Shown here: piece by piece, positions 7,787 to 15,274 of the stretch
How the letters are laid out: the number at the start of each line of letters is the position of its first letter
How positions within the stretch are numbered: the stretch's first letter is position 1
NCBI GenBank assembly: GCA_046758005.1
Contig: JBHHZJ010000074.1
Location: 1 to 17,737 of the forward strand
Length of the DNA stretch: 17,737 bases
Reading direction: 5' to 3'
Source: JBHHZJ01 sp046758005
Lineage (GTDB): Bacteria; Pseudomonadota; Alphaproteobacteria; Kiloniellales; J153
Program-made: the position numbers and the translations under genes
The notes under the pieces: model-generated
Databases searched by the model: none
Told to the model about the DNA's origin: nothing
The model's input: only the letters and a program-made list of their open reading frames with translations

Positions 7787-8120
7787 TTAAGATCCGGTTA
7801 TCCCAACACCAGGCGCGAATAGATCGGGGCAACCCTCACCCGGTTTCGCGCTTCCGCGTCTTGATCCGTACCCCTCCAGGCAACGGCGGGCGAATGACGC
7901 AGGACGGATGGTCCTTCCAAATACGAACCCAGACAGATTCTCGGAGAGTGTGATCTCCTGCAAATATTGCGCTCTACAGTTGTAAATCGGGGGCCAAACA
8001 TTTCATCCGTTGTTATCGGCCGGCAGGCTTCTTAGGCATATTTTTACTATTCACAAATAATTTACGTTCTGGGACTCGGATGGCGACCCAGGGAGCAGTT
8101 ACCAATCAAAAGGAGCCACG
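7787..8120. promoter_or_regulatory. Divergent intergenic region between kinase and ATP-grasp operon
   Basis: No gene was found in these 334 bases. The stretch from about 8035 to 8070 is strikingly AT-rich for this window and probably carries the promoter of the ATP-grasp operon, possibly with an AT-rich activating element. A short hairpin, GGAGA-N6-TCTCC at 7943-7958, and CTGGG/CCCAG arms around 8074-8096 are weak structural candidates. The ATP-grasp gene has a very good ribosome-binding site (AAAAGGAG) seven bases before its ATG. I could not assign a defined regulator-binding site. Confidence 0.5.
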
Positions 8121-9344
8121 ATGACGGCATTTCAGCAGGCGTCGGAGCGCGTCGATCTGGCCGAAGTGCCAACGGAACCGCTCATCCCGCCGCGGCGCAG
8201 CAACCGCGTCGATGAGTTGGAGGAGCAGATCGACCGCTTGCGCGCGCGCATGCGGATCGCGGTCATTTACGGTGGCGACAAATCGGTTGAGGGCGCGGTC
8301 ATCCACCGTACGCTCAACCCGCGCTCATGGAGGAGCTATCAGGCCGTCGCGGAAGACATCGCGGAGTCATTGAACCGGCTCGGGTTTCGCCACGTCATTC
8401 TCGTGCCGGACGACATGCGACTGGGAGAGGTCCTGCTGCGCGAAGGCATTCACCTGGCGTGGCTGAACACGGGCGGGGTCCAGGGCTATAACCCCATGTC
8501 CCACGCCCCGGCGATGCTCGAGATGCTCGGGATTCCATACATCGGCCACGATTCGCTGATCGCCGGCACCCTCGACAACAAGCACGTCTTCAAGCAGGAG
8601 CTGATGTACCTGGGCGTCCCCACCGCGCCCTTCGTCACGTGGCACCCCGCGCGCGGGTCTTTCCGGCCGAAGGTCAACAGCCGATTCCTTCAGACGTTCA
8701 AGGACCACTGGGGCCCCTACATAGTCAAGCCGGTGTCCGGCCGCGCCTCCCTTCACGTTCACTTTGTCGAAGAAGAGGCCGAACTTCCGGACGCGGTCGC
8801 CAAGGTCTATCGGGCGACCGAGAACCACGTGCTCATCGAGGCGTACCTCCCGGGTCGCGAGTTCTGCGTTGCGGTTGGCGGCCTCGTGGTGGCGAAGGCC
8901 AGAAAGCTCGTGCGTCTGAGCGAGCCTTTCGTGTTCGCCGGGGTCGAACGTCGGCTGGCGCCGGGCGAGAAGATCTTCACGTCCATGGACGTGCGGCCGA
9001 TCACCTCGGAGCGGGTTCGCCTGCTCGACCCGGACGCCGACGCGGCCGCGCTGGAGCAACTGCACGAACTCGCCCGCAAGGTCTGCATTGAAATGAACCT
9101 GGAGTCCCTCATTCGGCTAGACCTGCGGGCGGACGCGGAAGGCAAGCTGCACGTGCTCGAGGCGAACCCGAAGCCCGACCTCAAGAAGCCGACGGAGCAG
9201 GCGACCAGTTTGGTTTGCGCGGCCCTGCCTGACCTCGGCATGGATTACGACGACCTCATTTTGTCGATGCTTGGCGACCGGCTCGATCTGCTGTTCAGTC
9301 AGCGGCGCGGCACCGTCACCCATCTGACCGCCCTGCTCGAATGA
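8121..9344 (+). CDS. ATP-grasp ligase related to D-alanine-D-alanine ligase
   Basis: This 407-residue protein has an extra N-terminal helix (about 1-43) before a Ddl-like preATP-grasp domain starting RIAVIYGGDKSVEG. Next come GIPYIGHDSLIAGTLDNKHVFKQ (136-159), the ATP-binding strand YIVKPVSGRAS with Lys203, and the hinge LIEAYLPGREF with Glu240. The metal-binding set is RLDLR with Arg332 and Asp334, and LEANPKP with Glu347 and Asn349. ATP and magnesium residues are thus kept. The D-Ala-D-Ala ligase loops are changed: the HGxxGEDG segment is LNTGGVQGYNP, and the end loop normally NTSPGMT is NPKPDLK. Ligation of a carboxylate to an amine is likely, but the substrate is probably not D-Ala-D-Ala. 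The start has a strong ribosome-binding site; the stop overlaps the next start by ATGA. Confidence 0.88.
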   Translation: MTAFQQASERVDLAEVPTEPLIPPRRSNRVDELEEQIDRLRARMRIAVIYGGDKSVEGAVIHRTLNPRSWRSYQAVAEDIAESLNRLGFRHVILVPDDMRLGEVLLREGIHLAWLNTGGVQGYNPMSHAPAMLEMLGIPYIGHDSLIAGTLDNKHVFKQELMYLGVPTAPFVTWHPARGSFRPKVNSRFLQTFKDHWGPYIVKPVSGRASLHVHFVEEEAELPDAVAKVYRATENHVLIEAYLPGREFCVAVGGLVVAKARKLVRLSEPFVFAGVERRLAPGEKIFTSMDVRPITSERVRLLDPDADAAALEQLHELARKVCIEMNLESLIRLDLRADAEGKLHVLEANPKPDLKKPTEQATSLVCAALPDLGMDYDDLILSMLGDRLDLLFSQRRGTVTHLTALLE

Positions 9345-11818
9345 ATGGACGTTATGGAACTGCGGCGCACACCGCCGAGGAAGACGTGACAAAGGCTGCG
9401 GTGATGATCAAGCGACGGTTGAGCAACGCCGTAACGATGCTGCTCGTCTGCGGGCTGTCGTTGCTCCTGGTCGTGTACGTCGGCTTTGGGGAGGCGCAGC
9501 GCACCTACTCTCAGTTCCATGTCGAGAAGCTTCACGCCCAGGGAAAGATCCTCCAGACCGCGATGGCCAGCTACCTGCGGGCGGGCCTGCCGCTCCGGCA
9601 TTACGTCGGCTTCGCGACGCGCGCGGATGCGATCCTCGCATCCGATTCGTCGATATCCGCCATGGCCGTGTTCGACCAGAGCGGACGCCCGGTCTTTGCC
9701 AGCGGCGATCACGCCATCCCGCTGCTGCCGGCGTTGGCGGAGGGCACCGACGACGGAGGGATCGCGCAAATCGACCTGCGCCAGGATGACGAGTACCTCC
9801 AGGTTGTTCTGCCGCTCAGGAACAAGTTCGAGATCGTAGGCAGCCTCGCGGTCACGACGCCACGCGCGACCATCACGCTGCGCCTGGAGGAGCGCTTCCA
9901 AAATCTACTCATCACCGCCGGCATCCTCTCGGTCGCGTTCGCGTGGTTCGCGTCCGTGGTCGGGCCCCGGCTTGCCGGACGCCGCGCGCCATGGCTGCAA
10001 ATCGGCTACGCCATGACCTTCGTCACCATGTCGGGAATGGTGGTCGGCACGCTGGTCGCCGTGTATTCCGAAGGCGCTCAAGCCAAGACCATGTCCCTCG
10101 CCGACTCGCTGGGCCAACGGCTTCGCGACATCGTCGATTTCAACATCAATATCAATGAACTTGACGGCCTTGACCGTGTCTTCAACGAATATCGTCGCCT
10201 CAACCCGGATATCAGCGCGGCCGGGCTGATCGTCAACGGTCAGGTGGTCATTCATACCGACCCCGCGGCCGTGGGCAGGCCCTGGGTCGGCGATCGTCGG
10301 ACCTACGAGTACGTCATCGATCTGACGCGACCCGACAAGAGCGCCAATCAGGTCCACGTGGCCGTGGCCCTGCCCACCGAAATCGTCCTTCGCCAGGTCG
10401 TGCGGAGCGTAAAGAACTTCGGGGCGCTGTTCGTGGCATCGGCCTTTCTCGCCGGCCTGTTTCTGCACCTGGCGAGATCGCTTCAATGGCTCCAGTTTGC
10501 GAACGCCGTGAGGGGCGGCGACAGGACAACCCCGGAGTTCGTGGATTTCGAACTCAGTCTGGTCAAGGCGGTCTTCTTCGTCGCGGTCCTGGCCGAGCAC
10601 CTGACATATTCGTTCCTGCCCCAGTTCGTGACGCAGCTCCTCACGGACGCGGGCATGTCGACCCGCTTCGTGTCCGCGCCGTTCATGGCGTACTACCTGT
10701 GTTTTGCCCTGTCGCTCATCCCCGCCGGGCACTACGCCCAGCACGTCGGAGCGCGGCGGCTCATATACTTCGGGCTGACGCTGGCCGCCGGCAGTCTTTT
10801 GTCTCTCGCCTACGTGAACGATCTCCTATCGCTGATGCTGGCACGGGCGGTGGCCGGGATCGGCCAAGGCACCCTCTTCATCGGGATTCAGTGCTACATC
10901 CTGGCCAAGGCATCGCCAGGCAAGAAGACGCAGGGCGCGGCCATCATCGTTTACGGATTTCAGGGCGGCATGATCTCCGGGATGGCAATCGGCTCATTGC
11001 TGGTGGTCTACATGGGGGCCCAGGGGATCTTCACGCTGGCCGGCGCCATCGCCGCCGCCGCCGCCATTTACACGATTCTCTTGGTGCCTTCGGTATCGCC
11101 CCGCGCCGACTTTACGTACGGAGTCGGTTCCAACCTGCGCCGGCTCGGCCATGAGCTCGGACGTGTGCTGCGCAGCCTCGATTTCATCCGGACGATCTTC
11201 CTGATCGGCATTCCCGCCAAGGCGGTGATGACCGGCATTATCATCTTCGCCCTGCCTTTGCTCCTGGCGCGCCAGGCATACGCGCAAGAGGACATCGGCC
11301 AGATCATCATGCTCTACGCCGTCGGCGTGCTGGTCGCGAGCACTTACATTTCGCGTCTTGTTGACCGGATCGGCAAGACCGAGGGCATCCTGTTCTGGGG
11401 CTCCGTGATCAGCGGGCTCGGGTTATTGCTGATTGGACTGAGCGGGTGGGCGCGATTCGTCGATTGGCCCAGCGGCAGGCTCCTGGTGAACGTCGCAATG
11501 ATCGCCGGCGTGACGATCGTTGGCCTCGCGCACGGGTTTATCAACGCGCCTGTGGTGACCCGCGTCGCGGACTCTAAGCTGGCAATGGAGATCGGGCCCA
11601 ACTCTGCGACCGCGAATTACCGGTTCCTCGAGCGTGTCGGCCACGTCGCCGGGCCGATCATCGTCGGTCAGTTGTTTCTCATCGCCGGTCAGGACGCCAC
11701 CGTAGTGAGCTGGATCGGTGGGGCCATCGTCTTCTTCGGCCTCGTTTTCATCCTGTCCTGCACGCCGGCCAACCCCAATCCGTCTCCACGGGAGTTCGTC
11801 CATGAGCGCGGATCGTAG
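9341..11818 (+). CDS. MFS transporter fused to two N-terminal extracytoplasmic sensor-like domains
   Basis: This 825-residue membrane protein starts at ATG 9341, overlapping the ATP-grasp stop. Reading the hydropathy by eye gives: TM1 about 30-49; an extracytoplasmic domain about 50-187 with a Cache/PAS-like strand SAMAVFDQSGRPVFASG; TM2 about 188-208; TM3 about 219-241; a second extracytoplasmic domain about 242-355 with SAAGLIVNGQVVIHTDPAAVG; TM4 about 357-378; then a complete MFS unit of about twelve helices (405-808). The MFS part has a motif-A-like loop GHYAQHVGARR after its second helix and ARAVAGIGQG in the fourth. Such sensor domains usually sit on kinases or chemoreceptors, so the fusion suggests ligand-controlled transport. 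Export and import are equally open. It overlaps the next gene by 17 bases. Confidence 0.85.
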   Translation: MNGRYGTAAHTAEEDVTKAAVMIKRRLSNAVTMLLVCGLSLLLVVYVGFGEAQRTYSQFHVEKLHAQGKILQTAMASYLRAGLPLRHYVGFATRADAILASDSSISAMAVFDQSGRPVFASGDHAIPLLPALAEGTDDGGIAQIDLRQDDEYLQVVLPLRNKFEIVGSLAVTTPRATITLRLEERFQNLLITAGILSVAFAWFASVVGPRLAGRRAPWLQIGYAMTFVTMSGMVVGTLVAVYSEGAQAKTMSLADSLGQRLRDIVDFNININELDGLDRVFNEYRRLNPDISAAGLIVNGQVVIHTDPAAVGRPWVGDRRTYEYVIDLTRPDKSANQVHVAVALPTEIVLRQVVRSVKNFGALFVASAFLAGLFLHLARSLQWLQFANAVRGGDRTTPEFVDFELSLVKAVFFVAVLAEHLTYSFLPQFVTQLLTDAGMSTRFVSAPFMAYYLCFALSLIPAGHYAQHVGARRLIYFGLTLAAGSLLSLAYVNDLLSLMLARAVAGIGQGTLFIGIQCYILAKASPGKKTQGAAIIVYGFQGGMISGMAIGSLLVVYMGAQGIFTLAGAIAAAAAIYTILLVPSVSPRADFTYGVGSNLRRLGHELGRVLRSLDFIRTIFLIGIPAKAVMTGIIIFALPLLLARQAYAQEDIGQIIMLYAVGVLVASTYISRLVDRIGKTEGILFWGSVISGLGLLLIGLSGWARFVDWPSGRLLVNVAMIAGVTIVGLAHGFINAPVVTRVADSKLAMEIGPNSATANYRFLERVGHVAGPIIVGQLFLIAGQDATVVSWIGGAIVFFGLVFILSCTPANPNPSPREFVHERGS

Positions 11819-13022
11819 GTCACGTCCCGTTAACCTCCTGTCCCTCCTGTCCCTCCTGTCCGTCACGGTGGGCCTTGCGGTCTTCCTCGGTCGCGTGTCA
11901 GCGGCAGCCGAACCGGCCTACTGGACGTGGTTCAAATACGGCGAGGGGGTTACCGAGACCTGGCAAATTTCGGAAGTGGAGGGCGACCCTTTGCGGGTTT
12001 CGATCCGCAGCAAAGACGTGCCGGCCCACAGGCGGCTGCGCCGAATCCTTGTCGTGTACCCACGGCCGTCTTCCGCCTATGACACCGCGATCACCAAGAT
12101 CCTCCACGTCTTCACGGACAAGGACGTCAAGGCCGAGATTACGGTGATCAATTTCAAGAAGGCGGACGCACTCGGCAAAGCGGCGCTCCGGCTTGCCGAA
12201 GCCGGCGAGTACGAGCTGATCTTCTCCATGGGCTCCGAGTCGACCGCGTGGCTTTACAAGAACTATCGCGGCGGATCGATCCCGGTCGTGTCGGTCTGCT
12301 CGAAGGATCCGGTCCAGCTCGGGCAAATGCAGGGCTACGATGTCGGCAGCGGTACGAACTTCGCCTTTACCTCACTCAACATGCCGGTCGAGGCCCAGAT
12401 GGCCTATGTCCTGGAGCTCAAGCCCAACCTCAAGAATATCGCCGTGCTCGTGGACAGCAAGAACGTCAGCGCCGTTCAGACCCAGGCCAACCCGGTTGCC
12501 GACTACGCCCGGCGCCGCGGCATTCGGGTGCTCAACATCGCGGTCCGGAATCCGAAGAAGGCGCGCGAGGAGTTGGCCCGGTTGGTGCCGAAGGCCGTCG
12601 CGACCATGCGGAAGAACGATCCGGACCTGAACAACAGCGTATTCTGGATCACGGGCAGCACGTCCGTGTTCAACGAGATCGCCACCATCAACGCCAGATC
12701 CGACCGGGTTCCGGTCCTCAGCGTGGTACCGGAAGTCGTCAAGGCCGGCGAAGACTCGGCGGTCCTGTCCGTCGGCATCAGCTTTCAGAGCAACGCGCAC
12801 CTTGCCGCGATCTACGCCGCCGAAGTGCTTTCCGGGCGGGTCGAGGCGGGCGACTTGAAGGTGGGTGTCGTCTCGCCGCCCGACATCGCCATCAACTTCC
12901 GCAAGGCCCGGGAAATCGGCCTGCGAATTCCCTTCAGCTTCTTCGAGAGCGCGACCTTCGTATACGACTACGACGGACAGACAGTGCGCAACAACGGCAA
13001 GTCCATCGCGGCGGAGAACTGA
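11802..13022 (+). CDS. ABC_sub_bind-type periplasmic substrate-binding protein, no cognate ABC genes
   Basis: ATG 11802, with GGGAG eight bases upstream, gives 406 residues; a longer frame from 11718 lies inside the MFS gene. A signal peptide is clear: basic MSADRRSRP, hydrophobic core about 11-30 and a likely cut after VSAAA. The mature part begins after an ~45-residue lead-in and has the type-1 binding-protein fold of the ABC_sub_bind family (RRILVVYPRPSSAYDTAI, LIFSMGSESTAWLYK, GGSIPVVSVCSKDP, NIAVLVDSKN, FWITGSTSVFNE, LSVGISFQSNAHLAA, and an ending of the AINFRKAREIGLRIPFSFFESA type). Some family members bind aromatic amino acids. No ABC permease or ATPase gene occurs in the window, so it may hand its ligand to the sensor-MFS protein encoded just upstream. 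Confidence 0.87.
   Translation: MSADRRSRPVNLLSLLSLLSVTVGLAVFLGRVSAAAEPAYWTWFKYGEGVTETWQISEVEGDPLRVSIRSKDVPAHRRLRRILVVYPRPSSAYDTAITKILHVFTDKDVKAEITVINFKKADALGKAALRLAEAGEYELIFSMGSESTAWLYKNYRGGSIPVVSVCSKDPVQLGQMQGYDVGSGTNFAFTSLNMPVEAQMAYVLELKPNLKNIAVLVDSKNVSAVQTQANPVADYARRRGIRVLNIAVRNPKKAREELARLVPKAVATMRKNDPDLNNSVFWITGSTSVFNEIATINARSDRVPVLSVVPEVVKAGEDSAVLSVGISFQSNAHLAAIYAAEVLSGRVEAGDLKVGVVSPPDIAINFRKAREIGLRIPFSFFESATFVYDYDGQTVRNNGKSIAAEN
11834..11860 (+). repeat. Three perfect 9-bp tandem copies inside the signal-peptide coding region
   Basis: The unit CCTCCTGTC occurs three times in a row and encodes part of the LLSLLSLLS hydrophobic core of the binding protein's signal peptide. A copy gained or lost by slippage would add or remove three residues and keep the frame. 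This could alter secretion efficiency without inactivating the gene. Confidence 0.9.
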
Positions 13023-13272
13023 CCCCCGCGTGCAGTGCGCTCGTATCCGGTCATTCTCAAGCCGTATCCGCCCGCCCGCCCGTAGGCGAGGCCTGCGACG
13101 AGGCCGAGCTGAAGCGGCTCCAAGCCAAAAAGGCCGCTTGTCCGGTGACCCGGCGCCTCGCCCGCCGTCACCCCCGGGGACTCTGCGTCACAGGCCGCCG
13201 GCTTGATCGGGACATCCCGCAAGGCCATGCTTGTGCCGACGGCGGCAGGCCCCTCAGGATATCAAGTGGCTC
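13023..13272. other. Intergenic region with two hairpins after the ABC_sub_bind gene
   Basis: No gene is supported in these 250 bases. Two inverted repeats lie here. AAGCGGC at 13112-13118 pairs with GCCGCTT at 13133-13139 around a 14-base loop, and GGTGAC at 13144-13149 pairs with GTCACC at 13167-13172. They probably end the upstream operon, although no T-run follows. The promoter of the TPR gene would have to lie downstream of about 13175, but I cannot point to boxes. Confidence 0.4.
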
Positions 13273-14952
13273 ATGAACCGCAGGGAACGGCGCCGACTGA
13301 AGACGATGCGGCGCCGAGACGACCTTGACAGCGGCCGCGCGGCTTACGACGTTCGCGCAACCTTGCAACGGGCGCTCGCCTTCCTCCAGGCCGGCCAACC
13401 GCAGGAAGCGCTCCGGCTGTATCGGCAGGTTCTCAAAATCCACCCGGATCACGCCGACGCTTTGAACCTCAGCGGCATCGCCGCGTTTCAGCTCGGGAAC
13501 ATTGAGCGGGCCCTCGAGCTGATACGCAAGGCGGTCGCCGCCCGACCGGACCATGTCGACGCCAACAATAACCTGGGCAACGTGCTCAAGGCGTCGGGCC
13601 GCCTCGACGAGGCGGAGGCCGCCTATCGGCGCGCGCTCGAGATCATGCCGGAGTATGTCGGCGGCCATTTCAACCTCGGCATCGTTCTGGAGGCGCTGGA
13701 CAGGCCCGATGAGGCCGAGGCCGCCTACCGGCGCGCCCTTGAGCTCAGGCCCGACTTCGCCGAAGCCTGCCTCAACCGAGGCAACGCGTTGAAGACAGTC
13801 GGCCGGCTCCATGAGGCGATCGGCGCATTCCGGCAGGCGCTCGAGATGGCGCCGGACCACGCGGACGGCCACAACAACCACGGCAGCGCCCTGCGTGAAA
13901 TAGGCAAGCTCGACGAGGCCGCGGCCGCCTACCGGCGGGCTCTCGAGATCGAGCCACGGCACGTCGACGCCCACTACAATCTCGGCATCGCGCTGCAGGA
14001 GCAGGAAAAGCTCGACGAGGCGATCACCGCCTACCGCCGGGCTCTCGAGATCGATCCGGCCTTTGCGGGAGCCTGGGTGAATCTCGGCTACGCTCTGCAG
14101 AAGTCGGGCAGACTTGACGAGGCGATCGACGCCTATCGGCGTGCCATCGAGATCGTCCCCGATTATCCCGGCGCCCACGTCAACCTCGGCGACGCCTTGC
14201 TGGAACGGGGCGACGCGGCGGCGGCGGCCGCGGCCTGCGAGGCGTATCTCGAGGGACATCCCGGAGACACTGCCATCCTCGCCTGGAAGGCCATCGTGCT
14301 ACACGAACTCGGCGAGCGCGAGTCGGCGCGCACCCTCGTCGACTTCGACCGCTTCATTCGGCCCGTCCACCTCGAGGCTCCGCCGCCGTTTTCCAGCCTG
14401 GCAGAGTTCAACGCGGCGCTCGCCGACCACGTGAGCCGGCACCCGACCCTTGTCTACGCGCCCGCTCGTCACGCCACCCGTTTCGGCAAGCATTCGGGTG
14501 AGTTGCTGGCCGAGCCGAAAGGGCCGGTCGCCCACCTGGAGGAGAAGATACGCGAGGCGGTCGAAGTCTATATACGTTCGCTCCCGGTGGACCGGGGACA
14601 TCCCTTCCTCAACAACCCGCCGCGGCGCTTCGGTCTCACCGCTTGGTGCATCATACTGGAAGGGCAAGGGCATCAGGTGCCTCACATCCATCCTTCCGCC
14701 TGGCTGAGCGGCGTCTACTACGTGCGACTGCCGGAGACCATCGGCCAGCCCGGACAAGGAGAGGCCGGCTGGATCGAGTTCGGGCGGCCGCCGGAGCACT
14801 TCCACTGCACCGTGGAGCCGGAGGTGAGGGTGTTCCGGCCCGAGCAAGGGCTGATGCTCCTGTTCCCCTCATATTTCTACCACCGGACCGTGCCGTTCGA
14901 GTCCACGGACGTGCGCGTCAGCATCTCGTTCGACGTGCTGCCGGAGGCCTGA
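13273..14952 (+). CDS. TPR protein with C-terminal 2OG-Fe(II) oxygenase-like domain
   Basis: ATG 13273 gives 559 residues starting MNRRERRR, a start often seen in alphaproteobacterial TPR proteins; a TTG at 13231 would add 14 residues. Nine 34-residue TPR units run from about 29 to 334 (consensus LxxAGRLDEAEAAYRRALEIxPxxxxAxxNLG), with a degenerate tenth unit after them. The C-terminal domain (about 375-556) resembles the putative 2OG-Fe(II) oxygenase family that follows TPR arrays. It shows HQVPHIHPSAWLSGVYYV (His471, His473), GWIEFGRPP, and LLFPSYFYHRTVPF (His537) with Arg548 in RVSISFDV, the probable metal and oxoglutarate ligands. It is probably a cytoplasmic hydroxylase acting on a protein bound by the TPRs. 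Target unknown. It is not clearly in the upstream operon. Confidence 0.88.
   Translation: MNRRERRRLKTMRRRDDLDSGRAAYDVRATLQRALAFLQAGQPQEALRLYRQVLKIHPDHADALNLSGIAAFQLGNIERALELIRKAVAARPDHVDANNNLGNVLKASGRLDEAEAAYRRALEIMPEYVGGHFNLGIVLEALDRPDEAEAAYRRALELRPDFAEACLNRGNALKTVGRLHEAIGAFRQALEMAPDHADGHNNHGSALREIGKLDEAAAAYRRALEIEPRHVDAHYNLGIALQEQEKLDEAITAYRRALEIDPAFAGAWVNLGYALQKSGRLDEAIDAYRRAIEIVPDYPGAHVNLGDALLERGDAAAAAAACEAYLEGHPGDTAILAWKAIVLHELGERESARTLVDFDRFIRPVHLEAPPPFSSLAEFNAALADHVSRHPTLVYAPARHATRFGKHSGELLAEPKGPVAHLEEKIREAVEVYIRSLPVDRGHPFLNNPPRRFGLTAWCIILEGQGHQVPHIHPSAWLSGVYYVRLPETIGQPGQGEAGWIEFGRPPEHFHCTVEPEVRVFRPEQGLMLLFPSYFYHRTVPFESTDVRVSISFDVLPEA
13357..14274 (+). repeat. Nine tandem ~102-bp TPR-coding units
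   Basis: Each unit encodes one 34-residue TPR. Units 3, 4, 6, 7 and 8 are the most alike at the DNA level, sharing the segment for DEAxxAYRRALE. The high similarity means unit number could change by recombination, and short-read assembly could collapse or add units. Confidence 0.85.
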
Positions 14953-15274
14953 GCCACAGGTCCTGGCGGGCGACATGGCCGCCCCCGCGCACAGGAAGAG
15001 CGATATTCGGGATCGAAGTCCGTAATCAATTCCAATCTCACCAATCACCTCTTGTCGGTGTCCCGGCAGGTGGTGTAGGAGCGGATTAGGGCCGGCTCGC
15101 CGGGGCGACCTCAGGTCGCCTACCGACAATACATGACCCTGGAAAATCCGGCTCAGCTGCGCAATTGTGCAGACTCTCCGCACGCCATCGCCGCGGAGTA
15201 GATCGGCATCCTGAATCGGTAACGACCGGCGTTGGCCGGCCCATCTCGCATAAGTCCACTCCACCTCCTGGGAG
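14953..15274. other. Intergenic region, no gene seen; several small inverted repeats
   Basis: These 322 bases have stops in all frames that could make sense, and no convincing short gene. They hold a perfect hairpin GGCGACC-TCA-GGTCGCC at 15104-15120, which may terminate the TPR gene's transcript. They also hold an imperfect 16-bp palindrome CTGCGCAATTGTGCAG at 15157-15172, which looks operator-like, and a repeat CACCTCC-TG-GGAGGTG at 15262-15277 that covers the GTG start of the next frame. Confidence 0.4.

Noticed and set aside
11718..11801. Upstream extension of the binding-protein frame
   Set aside because: It lies inside the MFS gene and would put 28 serine/proline-rich residues before a clear signal peptide; ATG 11802 has a good ribosome-binding site.
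13168..14259. 363-residue minus-strand frame opposite the TPR gene
   Set aside because: Its repetitive look is only the antisense image of the tandem TPR units; it has no start signal or known domain.
13357..14274. Regularly spaced DNA repeats resembling an array
   Set aside because: The ~102-bp period and the encoded 34-residue pattern show TPR coding units, not a CRISPR array.
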